A stretch of 64,000 nt of DNA from Neolentinus lepideus HHB14362 ss-1 (GCA_001632425.1 KV425556.1:327597-391596); one strand, 5' to 3'. Positions 34,501-46,527 are shown, counted from the first letter of the stretch. Notes: a model not told the origin generated them from the sequence alone. Numbers and translations: made by a program.

Positions 34501-36357
34501 GGCTTCTTGGAAAGCTTCTGTCTGATTGGGTACGTGGTCGTAAATTGCATATTAAACTGATGCTCATTCGGCATTTAGTGGAATTCCTGTCGTTATGGGT
34601 AATATACTTTCTTATATCCCAGACCGGTCCTAACACGCCGTACTCTGGTCCAGGTTTCACCTCCAAGAAGTTTCCATCTGAGTGTCGTCTCGAGGCATCA
34701 AACTTCATAGGCTTACTGTGTCAGTCATCAGTACTAACTCTACAGATGTTCATCTCGTGGGTATCGTAGGCAGTGAGCGAAGTATATGTTCTCACCAGTA
34801 ACCAATAGGTGTCGGGGTCTCAAGGTCCTAGTGGATCTTCTTGACGAAGATTATGCGGAGCAGACTGAACTTGTCGTCGGCGCTCTTAACGGTATTCGGA
34901 TCGTCTTTGAGCTGCAGAGTCCCACCAAGAAGAACGACTTCTGTCGAATGTTCATCAGGGAAGGGCTATTGGATCCGTTATCGTCTGCATTGCTGAATGT
35001 CATGGCAACCACGGAAGAGAAATCTGCAGACATGAAGGGCAGAATTATTCAGATCATTCTTACTTTCTGCCAAGTATCGGTATCTGACATCCACGTCCGC
35101 AATGCCCTTGGAACCCGGAAGGTCATAAGACGTAAGGGAACTCAGCTATGCATGTCACTGCCACTAACTTCGCTCTAGGATTCTTACGGGCGTGCGAGCT
35201 GCTGGACGGCGATTACTTAGTTCAAATGTTGAAAGCTGTCAAGCACTTGTCAATGAACGCCACTCTGCTTGATGTCTTGCAGAACGCTAATGCCATCGAG
35301 ATCCTCTGTCGAATATTGGATGAACAAAGCTCTGGCCCACGCAGCACGGTATGTTAGTCGAGATTCGCTCCGAGGATTACACTAATGCAAATCATTCAGG
35401 ATGTCTCGAATCATATCTTTCAGACTTGCTACAACTTGTGCCGCCTGAACAAGTCAAGGCAGGAAGAGGCTGCGCAAGCTGGGATTATCCCCAGCCTGAT
35501 GCGAGTCATCGAGTCCAGTTCGCCACTGAAGCAATTCGCCTTGCCTATCGTGTGCGATTTGGCCAGCGCCGGCAAGACGTGTCGGGTCCTACTATGGCAG
35601 CATGACGGCCTGCACATGTATCTCAAGCTGCTCGAGAAAGATCCGTATTTCCAAGTTAGCGCTCTAGAAGCCATTGTCTCCTGGTAAGTGAAGCGGGGAA
35701 GAACACGAAAATGCTGTTCATTGTTGTCTTCGCAGGCTCCAAGATGAAACGGCACGCGTCGAGGATGAACTCATGAAGCCTCAGGCACTTGACGCTCTGC
35801 TTAACTGCTTCATCACAGCTAAGGCTAACTCGTTCGAGAATCTGCTGGATCCGTTCCTCAAGATCTGTCGTATCTCCACAAGTATCACAATTGCCATTGC
35901 CAAGAGCCATTTCTTCAAACGCATCATCGAGAAGTTGGGCCACAGTAAGCCCGTAGTACGGCTAAATCTTCTCCGTCTCCTCAAGATGGTTTGCGATGTC
36001 CATCCGAACCGTGCCATTCTGGTGGAGCGCTACGGTCTGTACGAGATCGTGGAGAAGCTGAGCAAGGACGACGGTGCTGTGCTTGTCAGAGAACTGGCAA
36101 GGGAAATCATGCCCACCCTCGCGCCTGCGCTGAAGCCGACAAACGTCAGATCCGGTTCTGGCAAGGCAGAGTCACCGAAGCCTTCAATCGCCCCGAAGAA
36201 AGGACGGGTGAGACGCACCGCGTCAGAAACGTCCGCAATTCTACTCTCTCCACCCGCCACTGTTGGGTCGTCACATAGCGGGCAACACAGCCGAACAAAG
36301 CCCAAACCCTCGTCGCGATTACGACTGAATGACATTTCGTGGCAGCCCGAACAGTAG
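31513..36357 (+). CDS. Septation initiation network kinase (Cdc7/SepH, yeast Cdc15-like)
   Basis: Twenty-two exons from ATG 31513 to TAA-side stop 36357 encode 1245 residues; all phases agree. The STE-type kinase domain lies at about residues 19-290: [45 protein letters not shown] and HPWM. A long linker is Pro/Ser-rich and acidic ([20 protein letters not shown]). The C-terminal ~600 residues are helical armadillo/HEAT-like repeats, seen in [29 protein letters not shown] and [31 protein letters not shown]. The kinase plus armadillo layout is that of SepH/Cdc7, which trigger septum formation at mitotic exit from the spindle pole body. Exons are as short as 20 nt (34579-34598) and 30 nt (31888-31917). 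The tail is basic (RVRRTASE). Confidence 0.95.
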
Positions 36358-36686
36358 TCACTGCAGTCTGTAGCATCTCATTTTCATAAACGCTCTCTTA
36401 ATTTCCTTTGACATATTCCCATCCCTCACTTTCCGGTCCTTCTTTAGTCGTTTCGTTTTCCGAGGTCGCTCTTTGTCGCATCGTCGCTTTCGCTTAGCAT
36501 CGCATTGTTTCGCTTACCATCTCTCGCATCAATTCCAAGACACTCACTATTAATCCAGGCTGGCATGCAGGAACATTAAGTAAAGCCTCTGTACATTAGA
36601 AGCATTGTAAGTAATCTACAAGCAGACATCTGTGAGCTCAGGATGGGCAATATTGCTACGCATGGGACGTACCTTAGGAAGACTCG
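36358..36686. other. Convergent 3' flanks of kinase and uL5m genes
   Basis: The 330 bp between two converging stop codons. CT-rich, probably shared 3' untranslated DNA; no repeat or gene seen. Confidence 0.6.
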
Positions 36687-37592
36687 TCATCGCCGGACAA
36701 ATGGAACCTGCAGACCAGAGAGGAGTGCTCTGGCCTTGTTTTGCGCACCCTGCCCTTCGGCATTGGTGATGAAGTGTATGTGCATCCCGTACGATCCGGG
36801 ATACGCATCCAGGTTGACTTCAATTTGCGGGAATAAACCCATGGCCTCTGGAGGCAGACCAATGGAGACAACCCCCGAGACGGAGCTTGGCGTGAAGTTT
36901 TGCTGGGTGGAAGCGGGCATAACGAAACCAGTGTATTCCCGTAGACGGGGAAGGACGAACTCGGTCAGTGTACTGATGAAATCGTACATTTTCGGGCCCT
37001 TCAGGTCCACTTTAGCACCGATCGGCATGCGAGGTCGAAGCCACCCTCCAACCGTCTTGATACTCCGGACGACCTGCACGCCCTCGCTCGTGTGCCTTCC
37101 TCCTCCGCCCTCTGTCTCCCCCGATAACGCCCGCATCATCATAATCGGCCCCAGCAGGTTGACACGGTTCGAAGTCGCTTCCTTTATCATGGTGTGGATC
37201 TGCACTCGCTCCAGCTGAACCACATTATCCCATGAGGTCACAGGCGCTGGTTTGCGGCCAAGTTGGGAGCCACCGACAGGCGTGTTGACACGGTTCTTGC
37301 TGTAGGGGTCTTCAGGATCGAACTTCAGACGGATCTCCCGGGGAGGTTTGCGTGGTCCTGATTCGTGGACGTAGGTCATGTACATCAGGTCATCTTGCAG
37401 GGTGCTGAAGTAGTGATCCATCATTCGAGAGGGGTGTGTATCCCGCACAAAAATCTTGCAGCGAGGAATGGGCAGGCCTTGGTCATCGCGCTTGAGTGGT
37501 TTCCGGATTTTCGGTGGCGTTCGCGAAGGGCGTAATGAGAACGCCTGTCTGGCTGGTCCAGCCGCGCGAGCAACTGCCGGCGCCGCACTCAT
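36687..37592 (-). CDS. MRPL7: Mitochondrial large-subunit ribosomal protein uL5m
   Basis: A single exon of 301 residues. The N-terminus is basic and Ala-rich (AAPAVARAAGPARQAFSLRPSRTP), fitting a mitochondrial presequence. The L5 fold is recognised from VQIHTMIKEATSNRVNLLGPIMMMRAL, the KVDLKGPKMYDFISTLTEFVLPRLREY strand-helix of the L5 C-terminal domain, and the closing YGMHIHFITNA. In the family, L5 sits in the central protuberance of the large ribosomal subunit and binds 5S-region RNA; in mitochondria it holds the equivalent place. The length is usual for fungal MRPL7. An insert with GETEGGGGRHTSEG lies in the middle. Confidence 0.93.
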   Translation of the reverse strand: MSAAPAVARAAGPARQAFSLRPSRTPPKIRKPLKRDDQGLPIPRCKIFVRDTHPSRMMDHYFSTLQDDLMYMTYVHESGPRKPPREIRLKFDPEDPYSKNRVNTPVGGSQLGRKPAPVTSWDNVVQLERVQIHTMIKEATSNRVNLLGPIMMMRALSGETEGGGGRHTSEGVQVVRSIKTVGGWLRPRMPIGAKVDLKGPKMYDFISTLTEFVLPRLREYTGFVMPASTQQNFTPSSVSGVVSIGLPPEAMGLFPQIEVNLDAYPGSYGMHIHFITNAEGQGAQNKARALLSGLQVPFVRR

Positions 37593-37949
37593 CTATATCG
37601 TAACACATTAGTTCATTGTCATTAACAAAGTAGATGAAACGTCGCACCTCAAAAGACGCAAGCACGGTGCGCTAGGAAACAAACTTGTGCTTCAAAATGG
37701 TCCTCATACGTGACCGCCACGTGAGCGTCTGTTATCACTGTGAACTGTTGCCACGTGGGAATATCACGAAGGCTCCGTGGAAGCTAGAGCACTGCAGTAG
37801 CGTAACACTCTGGATACCCAGAGCCAGCGGGACTGCAGACTTATCTTGGCTCTGCGGCAACGCTGGCTAGCGGCAGCTTTGCATCTAGTCAAAACAGCGT
37901 GTCGGTCATAAGGTATGACATAGATACGTGATTTTTTTTATTTGTCGAC
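37593..37949. other. Intergenic between uL5m and P450 repeat
   Basis: Promoter side of the uL5m gene. No repeat or gene is recognised before the P450 upstream segment begins. Confidence 0.5.
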
Positions 37950-38746
37950 TAGGTGGACGGCTAAAAAAGTATGGTATGGCACTGGCAGAATATGGGGTGA
38001 TACAGATATGGGCTAAGAGCTGACTGTACTGACTGGCCCGGTGGCACCCTTGTGAGACGTTCGGCAACTGGACGTCTCATGAAGATGTATATAGGATCGA
38101 GATATCGAATGAATTATCGATCTGAGCCTTCTGCCAATCAAGACCGCAAAGTTAAACATTGACTGATAGTCTCCAGTGAGTGGATTCAACCGGGATACGA
38201 CCTATCTATCGAATGATATTATTTGAGTTACTACACAGAGGTCTCTCTTGCTTCAGATAATATTCGTTATTGTGAAGCTTGTGAGTCGTCGTTGCGAGTC
38301 GGGATATCTGAACGCGATAGACATGACAGTACCGCCGGCCTGAGAGGGGCTTCAACACTATTCGCTTCAAGTCCAGAGACTCTTGAATTTCTGTGCAATA
38401 TTCGTGCCGCCACATCTGATGACATCATCAGGATGGACCGTTTCAAGACCACTCAAGAGAAGCATCGTTGTACTGTGTTGGAGCTATGTACTATGGTTTC
38501 CCAATTCTAGTGGCCAAAGAAATCCACGGCACGATTCATGGCAGCGATGAAGTCCCTAGCTTCGATCGGTTCGGTCAATTGCATCATTCTAAGGGCTGGA
38601 AGTGTATTTGCTATACAGGTATGGAACGATGACCGGGCACCCTAGCCGCATGGCAGCCGACGAGTATCGAAGCTCTTTGTCATGAGAACAGATTCTTCAA
38701 TATTTAAAGGCAGCTGTATCTTGACGTGTTCTACATCATCACCTCC
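37950..38746 (+). repeat. P450 upstream segment, copy 4 (inverted relative to copies 1-3)
   Basis: This matches the upstream region of copy 2 in reverse orientation through the blocks GGCAGAATATGGGGTG, GACTGTACTGACTGGC and TGGAGCTATGTACTATGG-like stretches, up to the TATA-like motif. Similarity starts near 37.95 kb, so the duplicated unit contained at least about 0.8 kb of upstream DNA. Confidence 0.65.
38701..38708 (+). promoter_or_regulatory. TATA-like element of P450 copy 4
   Basis: TATTTAAAGGCAGCTGTATC lies 39-46 bp upstream of ATG 38747, identical over 20 bases to the element before copy 3. Confidence 0.55.
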
Positions 38747-40901
38747 ATGTCTTTCTCACTCATAACTTGCCTCGATTCAATGCTTGCTCTGCTGGTATTG
38801 TTTCTAGTTCGACGACTAGCCAGCAGAAGACTGCCGGCGCCCTACCCTCCTGGCCCCAAGAGGCTTCCTCTCGTTGGCAATGTCTTCGACATGCCAACCA
38901 AGCACATGTGGAAGACTGTCGCGGACTGGGCCGAGCTATACGGTATTGTTCTTTACAATCACTGACAGAGCCTCAGGCTGATAACGATTATCAAGGCAGA
39001 ATAGTCTACGTTAATGTTCTCGGCCAGCCTCTGGTATTCTTAAATTCCGCGGATGCAGCATATGATATGCTAGACAAGAAGAGTTTGATTTACTCTGACA
39101 GGCCTTGGTTGACTATGGCTTGCGAACTTGTAGGTTGGGATTGGACACTGGGTTTGAAGCGTTTTGGCCAGGAGTTTCGTGCGATGCGTCGGCTATTCCG
39201 CCTCTATATGGGGTCGCGTTCGAGCGTAGAGCAGTTCGTACCTATTGAAGAGTACGAGATAAGGGGTTTCCTCAAGCGCATTCTGAATAATCCCGATGAC
39301 TTCGGCGAAGCCATTAGAAGGTCAGCAACGACCGTGGTCCACTGTAATGTTCTCCTGATGATCTCTCCTCGTAGGACTGCTGGAGCTGTCATATTGAAAG
39401 TGACGTATGGCTATGAGCCAAAAGACCATGGGGACTCGCTAGTCGAGCTTATCGATAGAACGATGGAACAATTCTCCATCGCGACTAGCCCGAACGCCTT
39501 TTTGGTCGATGCGTTATCCATCCGTAAGTACTTTATTAGCATGATCATCGCGTCATGATCTCATCTCCGTGTCCGCAGTGAAGCATGTCCCTGCTTGGTT
39601 TCCTGGCGCAAGGTTCAAGCGGATAGCACCGGGATGGGCAAAGCTTTCCAATGACATTCAAGAGGTTCCCTTGAGATATGTTAAGGATCAGATGGTATTC
39701 CCAGCAGGCTTTGTGGTTACTTTCAATATTGATATTCCAGCAGGCTAAAGGCAGCACAGTTCCCTCATTCACCTCTCGGTTCCTCGAAGAGAAGCACGTC
39801 ACACCCGAAGAAGAAACTGTCATCAAGAGGACAGCTGCATCAATGTATGGTGGTAAGCATGTCTCGATGCCTTGTCCAGTTAACAAGCCTTCTTTGACGT
39901 AATACGATCATATGGTCTCATCAACCATGTACACAGGAGGCGCTGATACAGTCAGTCTACGTTGACCCGAACGAACGATCCACCCACTTACATAGTCTTC
40001 AGACTGTTTCCTCAGTCACGACCTTCTTCTTGACGATGATGTTATATCCAGAGGCACAGAAGAAGGCACAAGCAGAGATTGATGCCGTGATTGGCAATGA
40101 CAGATTACCCTCCTTGGCGGATATGGATAAACTACCATACATTGATGCTCTAGTCAAGGAAGTTTTCCGGTGGCATCCTGTCGCTCCTCTTGGTAAGCTG
40201 TCGCATCATCCCGTAACAGTGTTTTGATATGAGGATCATTGTGCTTTGAAGGTCTCCCTCACAGTCTCATGAAAGATGACATCCATGACGGCTACTTCAT
40301 TCCAAAAGGAACCATCGTCATTGCTAATATATGGTTTGTAACATAATCAGCAACTGGATACTAGACGCACTTATATTCCGATACAGGAAATTCTTGCATG
40401 ATCCCAAGACATACGCCGATCCTATGATGTTCAATCCAGACCGATTTCTCGGTAATCAGCCGGAATACGACCCTCGAGAATATTGCTTTGGGTTCGGTAG
40501 ACGGTAGGGAAACTCTCTGTTCGGGTGTGAGTGGAGGTCGCTTATTTTGGGCTCTATACAGTGTTTGTCCAGGTTAGTAGAAAAGTCCATCTCTAGGTGC
40601 CTCTTGTTTAAAGCAGATGTCAGGCCGCAACCTTGCCGAGGCCTCCGTGTGGTTATCATGCGCTGCGTCTTTGGCCGTGTTCAATATATCGAAGCCAGTC
40701 GATGTGGCAGGGCGTCAGATTGAACCCGTCGTCGACTTCTCCAGTGCCACAATTAGGTATAGTTCTCAGTTTTGACGGACACAATAAGATACTGAGCATT
40801 AGGCGGTCTTCCGCAGTCACCCGGCTCCTTTCAGATGCGACATTAAGCCGCGATCAGAGAATGCGCGTCGCTTGATTCTCGTTGAGGACGAAGCCAAATA
40901 A
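38747..40901 (+). CDS. Cytochrome P450, copy 4 (intact)
   Basis: Twelve exons (38747-38942, 38996-39320, 39375-39523, 39579-39694, 39744-39852, 39937-39950, 40003-40192, 40252-40333, 40387-40503, 40562-40572, 40624-40756, 40817-40901) total 1527 nt, 508 residues. Landmarks are the N-terminal anchor, [12 protein letters not shown], the C-helix [20 protein letters not shown]-helix GGGADTTVSSV, ExxR in [15 protein letters not shown], and the heme motif FGFGRRVCPGR. Exon 6 is only 14 nt and supplies the I-helix GADT core; exon 10 is only 11 nt and supplies the heme-ligand Cys. Both need exact splicing for activity. The ATG at 38747 is preferred over an upstream GTG. It is an ER-bound monooxygenase of unknown substrate, next to MFS B and facing it. 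Confidence 0.95.
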
Positions 40902-41595
40902 TGCATTTCGTCCGAAAGGAGATTCAGATCGGAAAGGAACGCGATCACCAGCCTTAAGCAGTCCCCGACAAAGGTGCCTCGACTTTCCTGTCCAGACTCG
41001 CCCTGCATGTATTTAAAATATCAATTCTTATCTTTGTTTTGGTAGCGGTTCTTTCGTCCATCTTCGTTGCTCTCAACGAAAATCTTTACTTCTGGGATTC
41101 ATCGCTGAACTTTATCTTCCATACAACTGGAAATTGCGATGAATGGCTTATTCCCCAGTATTTGCTATTGTGATAGGCAAGCGAGTGGATACCAGACGCG
41201 ATGAAATTCAACAACTGGTGGCGGCGTAATTAATAAATCAGGTCTCTGGATACCGTCGAGTGCAAATTCTCTCCAGCGAGTATCTATATCATCCTCGTCG
41301 GTAATGCCGTGATTGCCCACTGTAGCATGCCACTGCTTTGAACATTCTAGCCGTTAGGGACTATTGTAGTGCCTTGTGAAGAAGACTGAATCAGGCTGGA
41401 TTTCCTATGCAAATCTAGTAATAAATGCAATCTTTCTATTGGTATGTGCCGGCTTGTATCAGTAATGTACTTTTGTTGGAGCCATTGCACTCTACTACGA
41501 GTCTGAGCATACCTTCAGTTTATCTTTCACGAAGAATGTATTCGATTTGATCCCATGTATGTCTGACAAAGGAAAAAAGTGCATTTTTTGAAAGC
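40902..41595. other. Intergenic between P450 copy 4 and MFS B
   Basis: Convergent 3' flanks of the two accessory genes. No gene or repeat seen. Confidence 0.5.
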
Positions 41596-44049
41596 TCAAA
41601 GCATCGGCGTTCCCGGCCTTGACTCCCTCTCCCGCAGCGCAACCTCCTGCGCAAACTTACAGCGCGCTCGAATCGCCGGTCCCTCCTTATAGAATATATA
41701 CACCGGAATAACCACAAGAATGCCTAGGAACCCAAGTAGCGTTGACGCCCATTCGTTTGAGTCTCGGCCCAAGTTCGCGTATACTGACGGTATCGGAGAC
41801 ATGTCAGGATGTGCATGATGAGAAGAGAGGAAGGCTCGCATACAAGGTGCAGAGTACATCGCGGCGATCCCGGCTAGTAAGTCTCTCGCGAATCCGTTGC
41901 CACCGGTGGCAGAGGCAGCATACGGACCGTAGGCCTTAGATTGGATGGTCAACATTGAGAGGATTCCTTAGTACGCGCACAGCACAGACATACCTGAATC
42001 ATATAATCGATTGTAGCCATATATATCGCGTACTAGTTCAGTTCTGTCAACACCAAAACACCAAGAGCGTAACACAAGACGCATGATACGTACATTCGCA
42101 ATTGCAATCATCGCAGCAAAAATCATCGGCGCGATCCACGGCCCATGCGCAGGACCCAAGCTCGTCCACGCGAAGCCGAATAATCCAATTGGTTCCAGGG
42201 GTGCAGCTGCATTCCCAACGGTACAAATAAATACGAGTCGGTATTGGGTTCTGAGAGAGACATAGAGGGCAAAGTACGCACTGAACAGCAGCCACTTCAG
42301 CCTCGCCTCTGGTAGCAACGAGTTCGGGTTCCGGCGCATCTACTTGCGCTGGGATAATATCCAGGGTACGAAGGACGCGTAGGCGATGATATATCCGACA
42401 AGAAGCCTAAAATGCACACGCACATTCACATCGTAAGGCATTCGTATTGAAGATGAGGGTAAGGTTGAGAGTGAAGAGTGAAGGATGGACAAGAGTACGC
42501 ACGATATAAACGCCAAGCCCATAGCGACGGTGCCAAAACCCCACTGCTTGAACACGGGGTCGAAGCCCTGGAGGAACGTGAAGATGAGGGAGTCGCTGAA
42601 TCCGCTCAGCAGGGAGAGGAAGAGCACGATAGGCTCGCGGACGAACATCTCGAACTGCCCCAAAACACGACATCAGCTCTCCCTCACCACCGTTCATAGA
42701 CACTTGTAAACTGCGCGTACCGGTCGGATCCATATAATGACAATCTTCCTTGGCGAGAACCGGTTCTCCTCGACTTCACTCGGGCCGTAGATTTCTGCCT
42801 CGCCTGCTTCGCGTCGTCGTTTGGCTTCGCGATCGAGTAGGATTCTGGTAGACGTCTCTGGGACGAGGAAGAAGTGGATGACTTGGACGACACCACCAAA
42901 AATGAGCTGGATCCAGAACTACAGTTATCGGTGAATGTTCGCGTTAGTGGACAAGTGGGAGAGAGGGAGGGAAATGGTACAAACGTTCCAGTGCCTAGAC
43001 CGCGAGAGGGGGACAGGCAGATCATGATTGGGAATGAGTGGAGTGGTAGGAGGTGAGGACGACGGCGACTGACCATGACAAGTGCGCCTCGATAAGCCCG
43101 CCGAAGACCGGGCCCAGGACGGAGCCTACGACGGAGGAGAAGACAATGAAAGCGACGGCAAATTGTTGTTCTTCGGCTTTCCACATGTCTGCCACTACAT
43201 CAAAAGATAAAAAGGAGGAAAACAGGAAGTGTAAGAAGGAGACTAGAATAAAGTCCAAGAACATACCCATCCCGAGGGTCACTGATCCACCAGCTGAGCA
43301 AATGCCGCCGAGAAAACGGGCAACAACGATGGTGCCGAAGTTGGGTGCTAGGGCAGCTGGGATCTGCCAAACTTCAGGTTGTCGTAGTAAAGTACGTCAA
43401 AATGATGTGCCGGGAAGACAGAGTGGACAGAGTGCTTACTATTGACGAGGAACAGGCTAAGTTGAAGAATAGGGTATCGACCTAGCTCCTCAGACCACGG
43501 AGCCCAAAGTTCGCTACCGAAGGCGTAGGCGACTAGGAAGATCATTTGACCGACTCGAGCTGCCTATATATTCAAAGTAACGATACGAGCGGATTAGTTC
43601 AGCTTGAACTGGACGTTGACTGATTTTACCTGCTCGCTGATATCAAACTGTCGGCTGAGCGGTGCGACTGCATTCGCGTACACCGAAGCATTGAAGTTCA
43701 TGGAACATTGCACGGCGAAGATGACAGACAGAATTGTCCACTTCTTCCAGGTGGGGTAGGTGAACCCGAGCTTGTCCCATGCTTGTGCTTCGGTAAGCAC
43801 GAGTTTGACGTCTGGAAGTCTTTCGAGTCCTGAAGGGTCGTCGTTGCTATTGGGAACGCCTTCTTCACTGTCATTCAAAGCGTTGCCTTCTTGAGCCTGC
43901 AAAAGCTTGTCAAGAGCCTTCACCCCGTCGGTTGCGTGTTCTTCGGCTCTTGTACTGGCGTCTGAACTTGAGGGTGCCGAAGCTGCGGTGCGCTCGCTGC
44001 TGCTGCTGCTGGGCGACGCGAGTCGCCTGGCGTCCTCAGACCTATCCAT
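41596..44049 (-). pseudogene. MFS transporter B (DHA1-like) with one in-frame stop
   Basis: Paralogue of MFS A. Twelve exons (43630-44049, 43440-43563, 43267-43371, 43074-43194, 42985-42994, 42721-42918, 42503-42654, 42282-42406, 42094-42206, 41994-42032, 41844-41934, 41596-41783) give 562 codons in one frame. Motif A (WAPWSEELGRYP), FLVPETSTRILLDREAKRRR and WASTLLGFLGILVVIPVYIFY match MFS A. Codon TAG at 42340-42342 replaces the position of an NQ pair in MFS A, after WILSQRK; everything else is open, so inactivation is very recent, or the stop is a polymorphism or sequencing error. Seven of its eleven introns are absent from MFS A. Exon 5 is only 10 nt. The N-tail is Ser-rich. Confidence 0.8.
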
Positions 44050-44890
44050 AAGACGAGTAAGGACAGACGAAGAGATGGCGCTGCGTCTTCAAGGCTTCAG
44101 GTTGAAACTTTTAAAGCGTCTAGCTATGGAGGACAGTTGGCTGACACGATTACATTTCGATTCCGACCGAGCAGCATGTTCAGTTGCATGGAACTATCAG
44201 CATCGCAAGAACCATATCGAGCAGGAATGCCAATGGAGACTTGGAAGCCGTACGTCAGACACCTATTAGTGTACAGCCGCTACAACGTCGACAAATGGTG
44301 ATTCTGCGACGGAAAAAGTGCATTAGTGATACACGAGTATAGTGGAAGACGTCCTAGTCCGACGCGTCAATAGACACAAATAACGCGTTCGTCAAATGCG
44401 CATGGTCACCTGCTAGAAATGGCATCCCTCGAAGATCATCGTAGGTGGCTGGCTTCCAGGCGCTCGCTTTGCAAGATGGTATGCTTTCTATGCATCACCT
44501 ATACTCCTACGATACTGGCGCATTGCAAATTTCATGCAACGGGTAAGTATTGGTTCCTATTCTCTGGCTTATGCGATAGGGTTCTCCCTTGCCGGCTACA
44601 CGCTTTGGTCTGGGGTTGAAGTTCAATCAACATCAGAGCTGTAGAAGGATCTGTTCTCTCTGGCTGTCAACTCTAGCCTAGCAAGCCGTTTTCTCCCTCT
44701 GGTGTCGCATCTTGGCTTGGCAAATGAATAGTCGCTTCCTTGGTCTCCTAGTTCAACAGCAGAATAGCCTCGTCCCATTACTCCACAGGTATCTAAATCA
44801 GCACAGGATGACGATTGCTGACATTCATGTTCTTTACGTGATGGTCTCCCCGGTCTAGTAAGTGGTTGCATCCTTCTCCTTCGTAGATAT
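44050..44890. other. Intergenic upstream of MFS B
   Basis: Promoter side of MFS B, ending at the TATA box of repeat B. No supported gene. Confidence 0.5.
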
Positions 44891-44898
44891 TATATAAG
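44891..44898 (+). promoter_or_regulatory. TATA box heading repeat B
   Basis: TATATAAG is followed by a pyrimidine-rich leader-like sequence, mirroring the start of repeat A. Confidence 0.45.
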
Positions 44899-46440
44899 CG
44901 ACTATTATACTTTCCTTCCTCCCGTCATCGTCATTCTATACCCCTGCACACTGCAACCTACACCGCGATAACTGGTTCTGTACTTTTGACAGTGAATGTG
45001 TTATTCAATGTACCTGACAAGGTTTGTCCAATTCCAGTTCTCGCCTTCTTGTGCATGGACTAAATGAGCCGAAACCTAGACGATCGAGGTGACACGCGTT
45101 CTCGTCGCCTAAGAAGTATACAAAGAATCTCCAGCGACACGACAACCGAGCTTCGTCAGTATTGATGGCCTAATCGATCTAACAGTAAGGGTTAGTACTG
45201 CTACGACACCCGCAAGCAGTAGCTGAGGACGTTATCATGATCAAGAGATACGTGTATTTCCTCTTGGTCTATGACCCTAGGGCTGACCTACTCCAGATCT
45301 TACGCCATAGGTCATGTTCTCATCTTTGTAATCTTCCTTCTCTGGTCATTCAAGAGGGGTCTTCCACAAGGTCAAATTCTGGCTCGTGACGGGTCTACTG
45401 TAGTCTTTTGCCTTAGTTTCTGGTCTGGCGAGAGGTCAGTCTCTCCCTTTTGTCAGATTTAAAAACCACTTCGAGTCATTAAGGGAAGTCTGATCGCAAC
45501 CGATGCCATTGGTTCCTGAAAACAGACTACGCGACTCTTTGATGGACCTCACGCAAAGTGGTCGTTGCTCTCTGGCTCGTGTTGTCGTTCTGGTCTTGCA
45601 ACAGCGATCCTGGTTCCGCAACTTCGCTTGCATCTTACGTTGGTCTGGTTCTCGCACGTCTTCCGACATCTGGTCTTGCAACAGGTCGACTCTGGTCCTA
45701 GGGCGGGACGTGCTTCTGGTAGCAGTAATGAATTTCTCTACTTCTGAATCTTGCAAGCGCTCAACATATCTCTCGACTTCTGCTGGCTTAGTAGGTCGCT
45801 CTTGTCTTGGGTCTTGCAACAGGTAGATGGCTGGGTCTGCGATATCTCCTCTATGTCTCGTGGATCCTCTTCTGTTCTAGGATGCGTTCGTCCTCCGACC
45901 TGACATGTTCTTTTTCTCGAGTTTGGAATGCTGCAAAAATGTATATATCTGGGTTAACGACATCAGGCAAACGGTCACCCTCTACAGAGTTCCGTCAACC
46001 GTAGCTTCTTCCGCGAGAGTCGCCGCCCTATAGAACAAGGTGGATATAATGGCTCCTCTTTTTCGTAAATGGTTGCACTCGCGGTCTCTTTCCCCTTCAG
46101 TCTCCTCTCGCTCCCGCACGATGCAAAGCACCTGTTGCACCTGAAGGTCCCTCGGGAGCTGTCACTTGTATCTAAACCTTGAAGTGGTTTCTTTTCTTGC
46201 GATCGACCGAGACCATGATCATCAATGGCCCAAATCATCTGTACATGCGCGATGTAGAAGAGACAGCGATGTTCTTCCATTTGTTTGTTCTTTTGGAACT
46301 CCGGGATCAGATAGCTGAAGACTGCTCACTATGCCACACGGCTCTCTTCGGAATGACCGTCTGATGGACAATGCGTATGTTGTAGCACATGAAGAACAAT
46401 AACTATTATCACACGCGACAATGACTGAGTGAGACAGTTT
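44891..46440 (+). repeat. CT-rich dispersed repeat B, probably non-coding and possibly transcribed
   Basis: Homologue of repeat A on the opposite strand. TCTGGTCTTGCAACAG occurs at about 45592, 45668 and (as GGGTCTTGCAACAGG) 45813. The block at 45668-45725 aligns over about 57 bases with repeat A (14515-14577). Many CTCTGGT/TCTTG runs fill the rest. No coding frame with support is present. Confidence 0.5.
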
Positions 46441-46527
46441 CCAAGTGCCTGCGATTTGCCCGCTAAGCGTATGGTCAAAGCGCATCACAATGCGCCACCC
46501 GTCGCCATTGAGCCACTTGCCCGCGAA

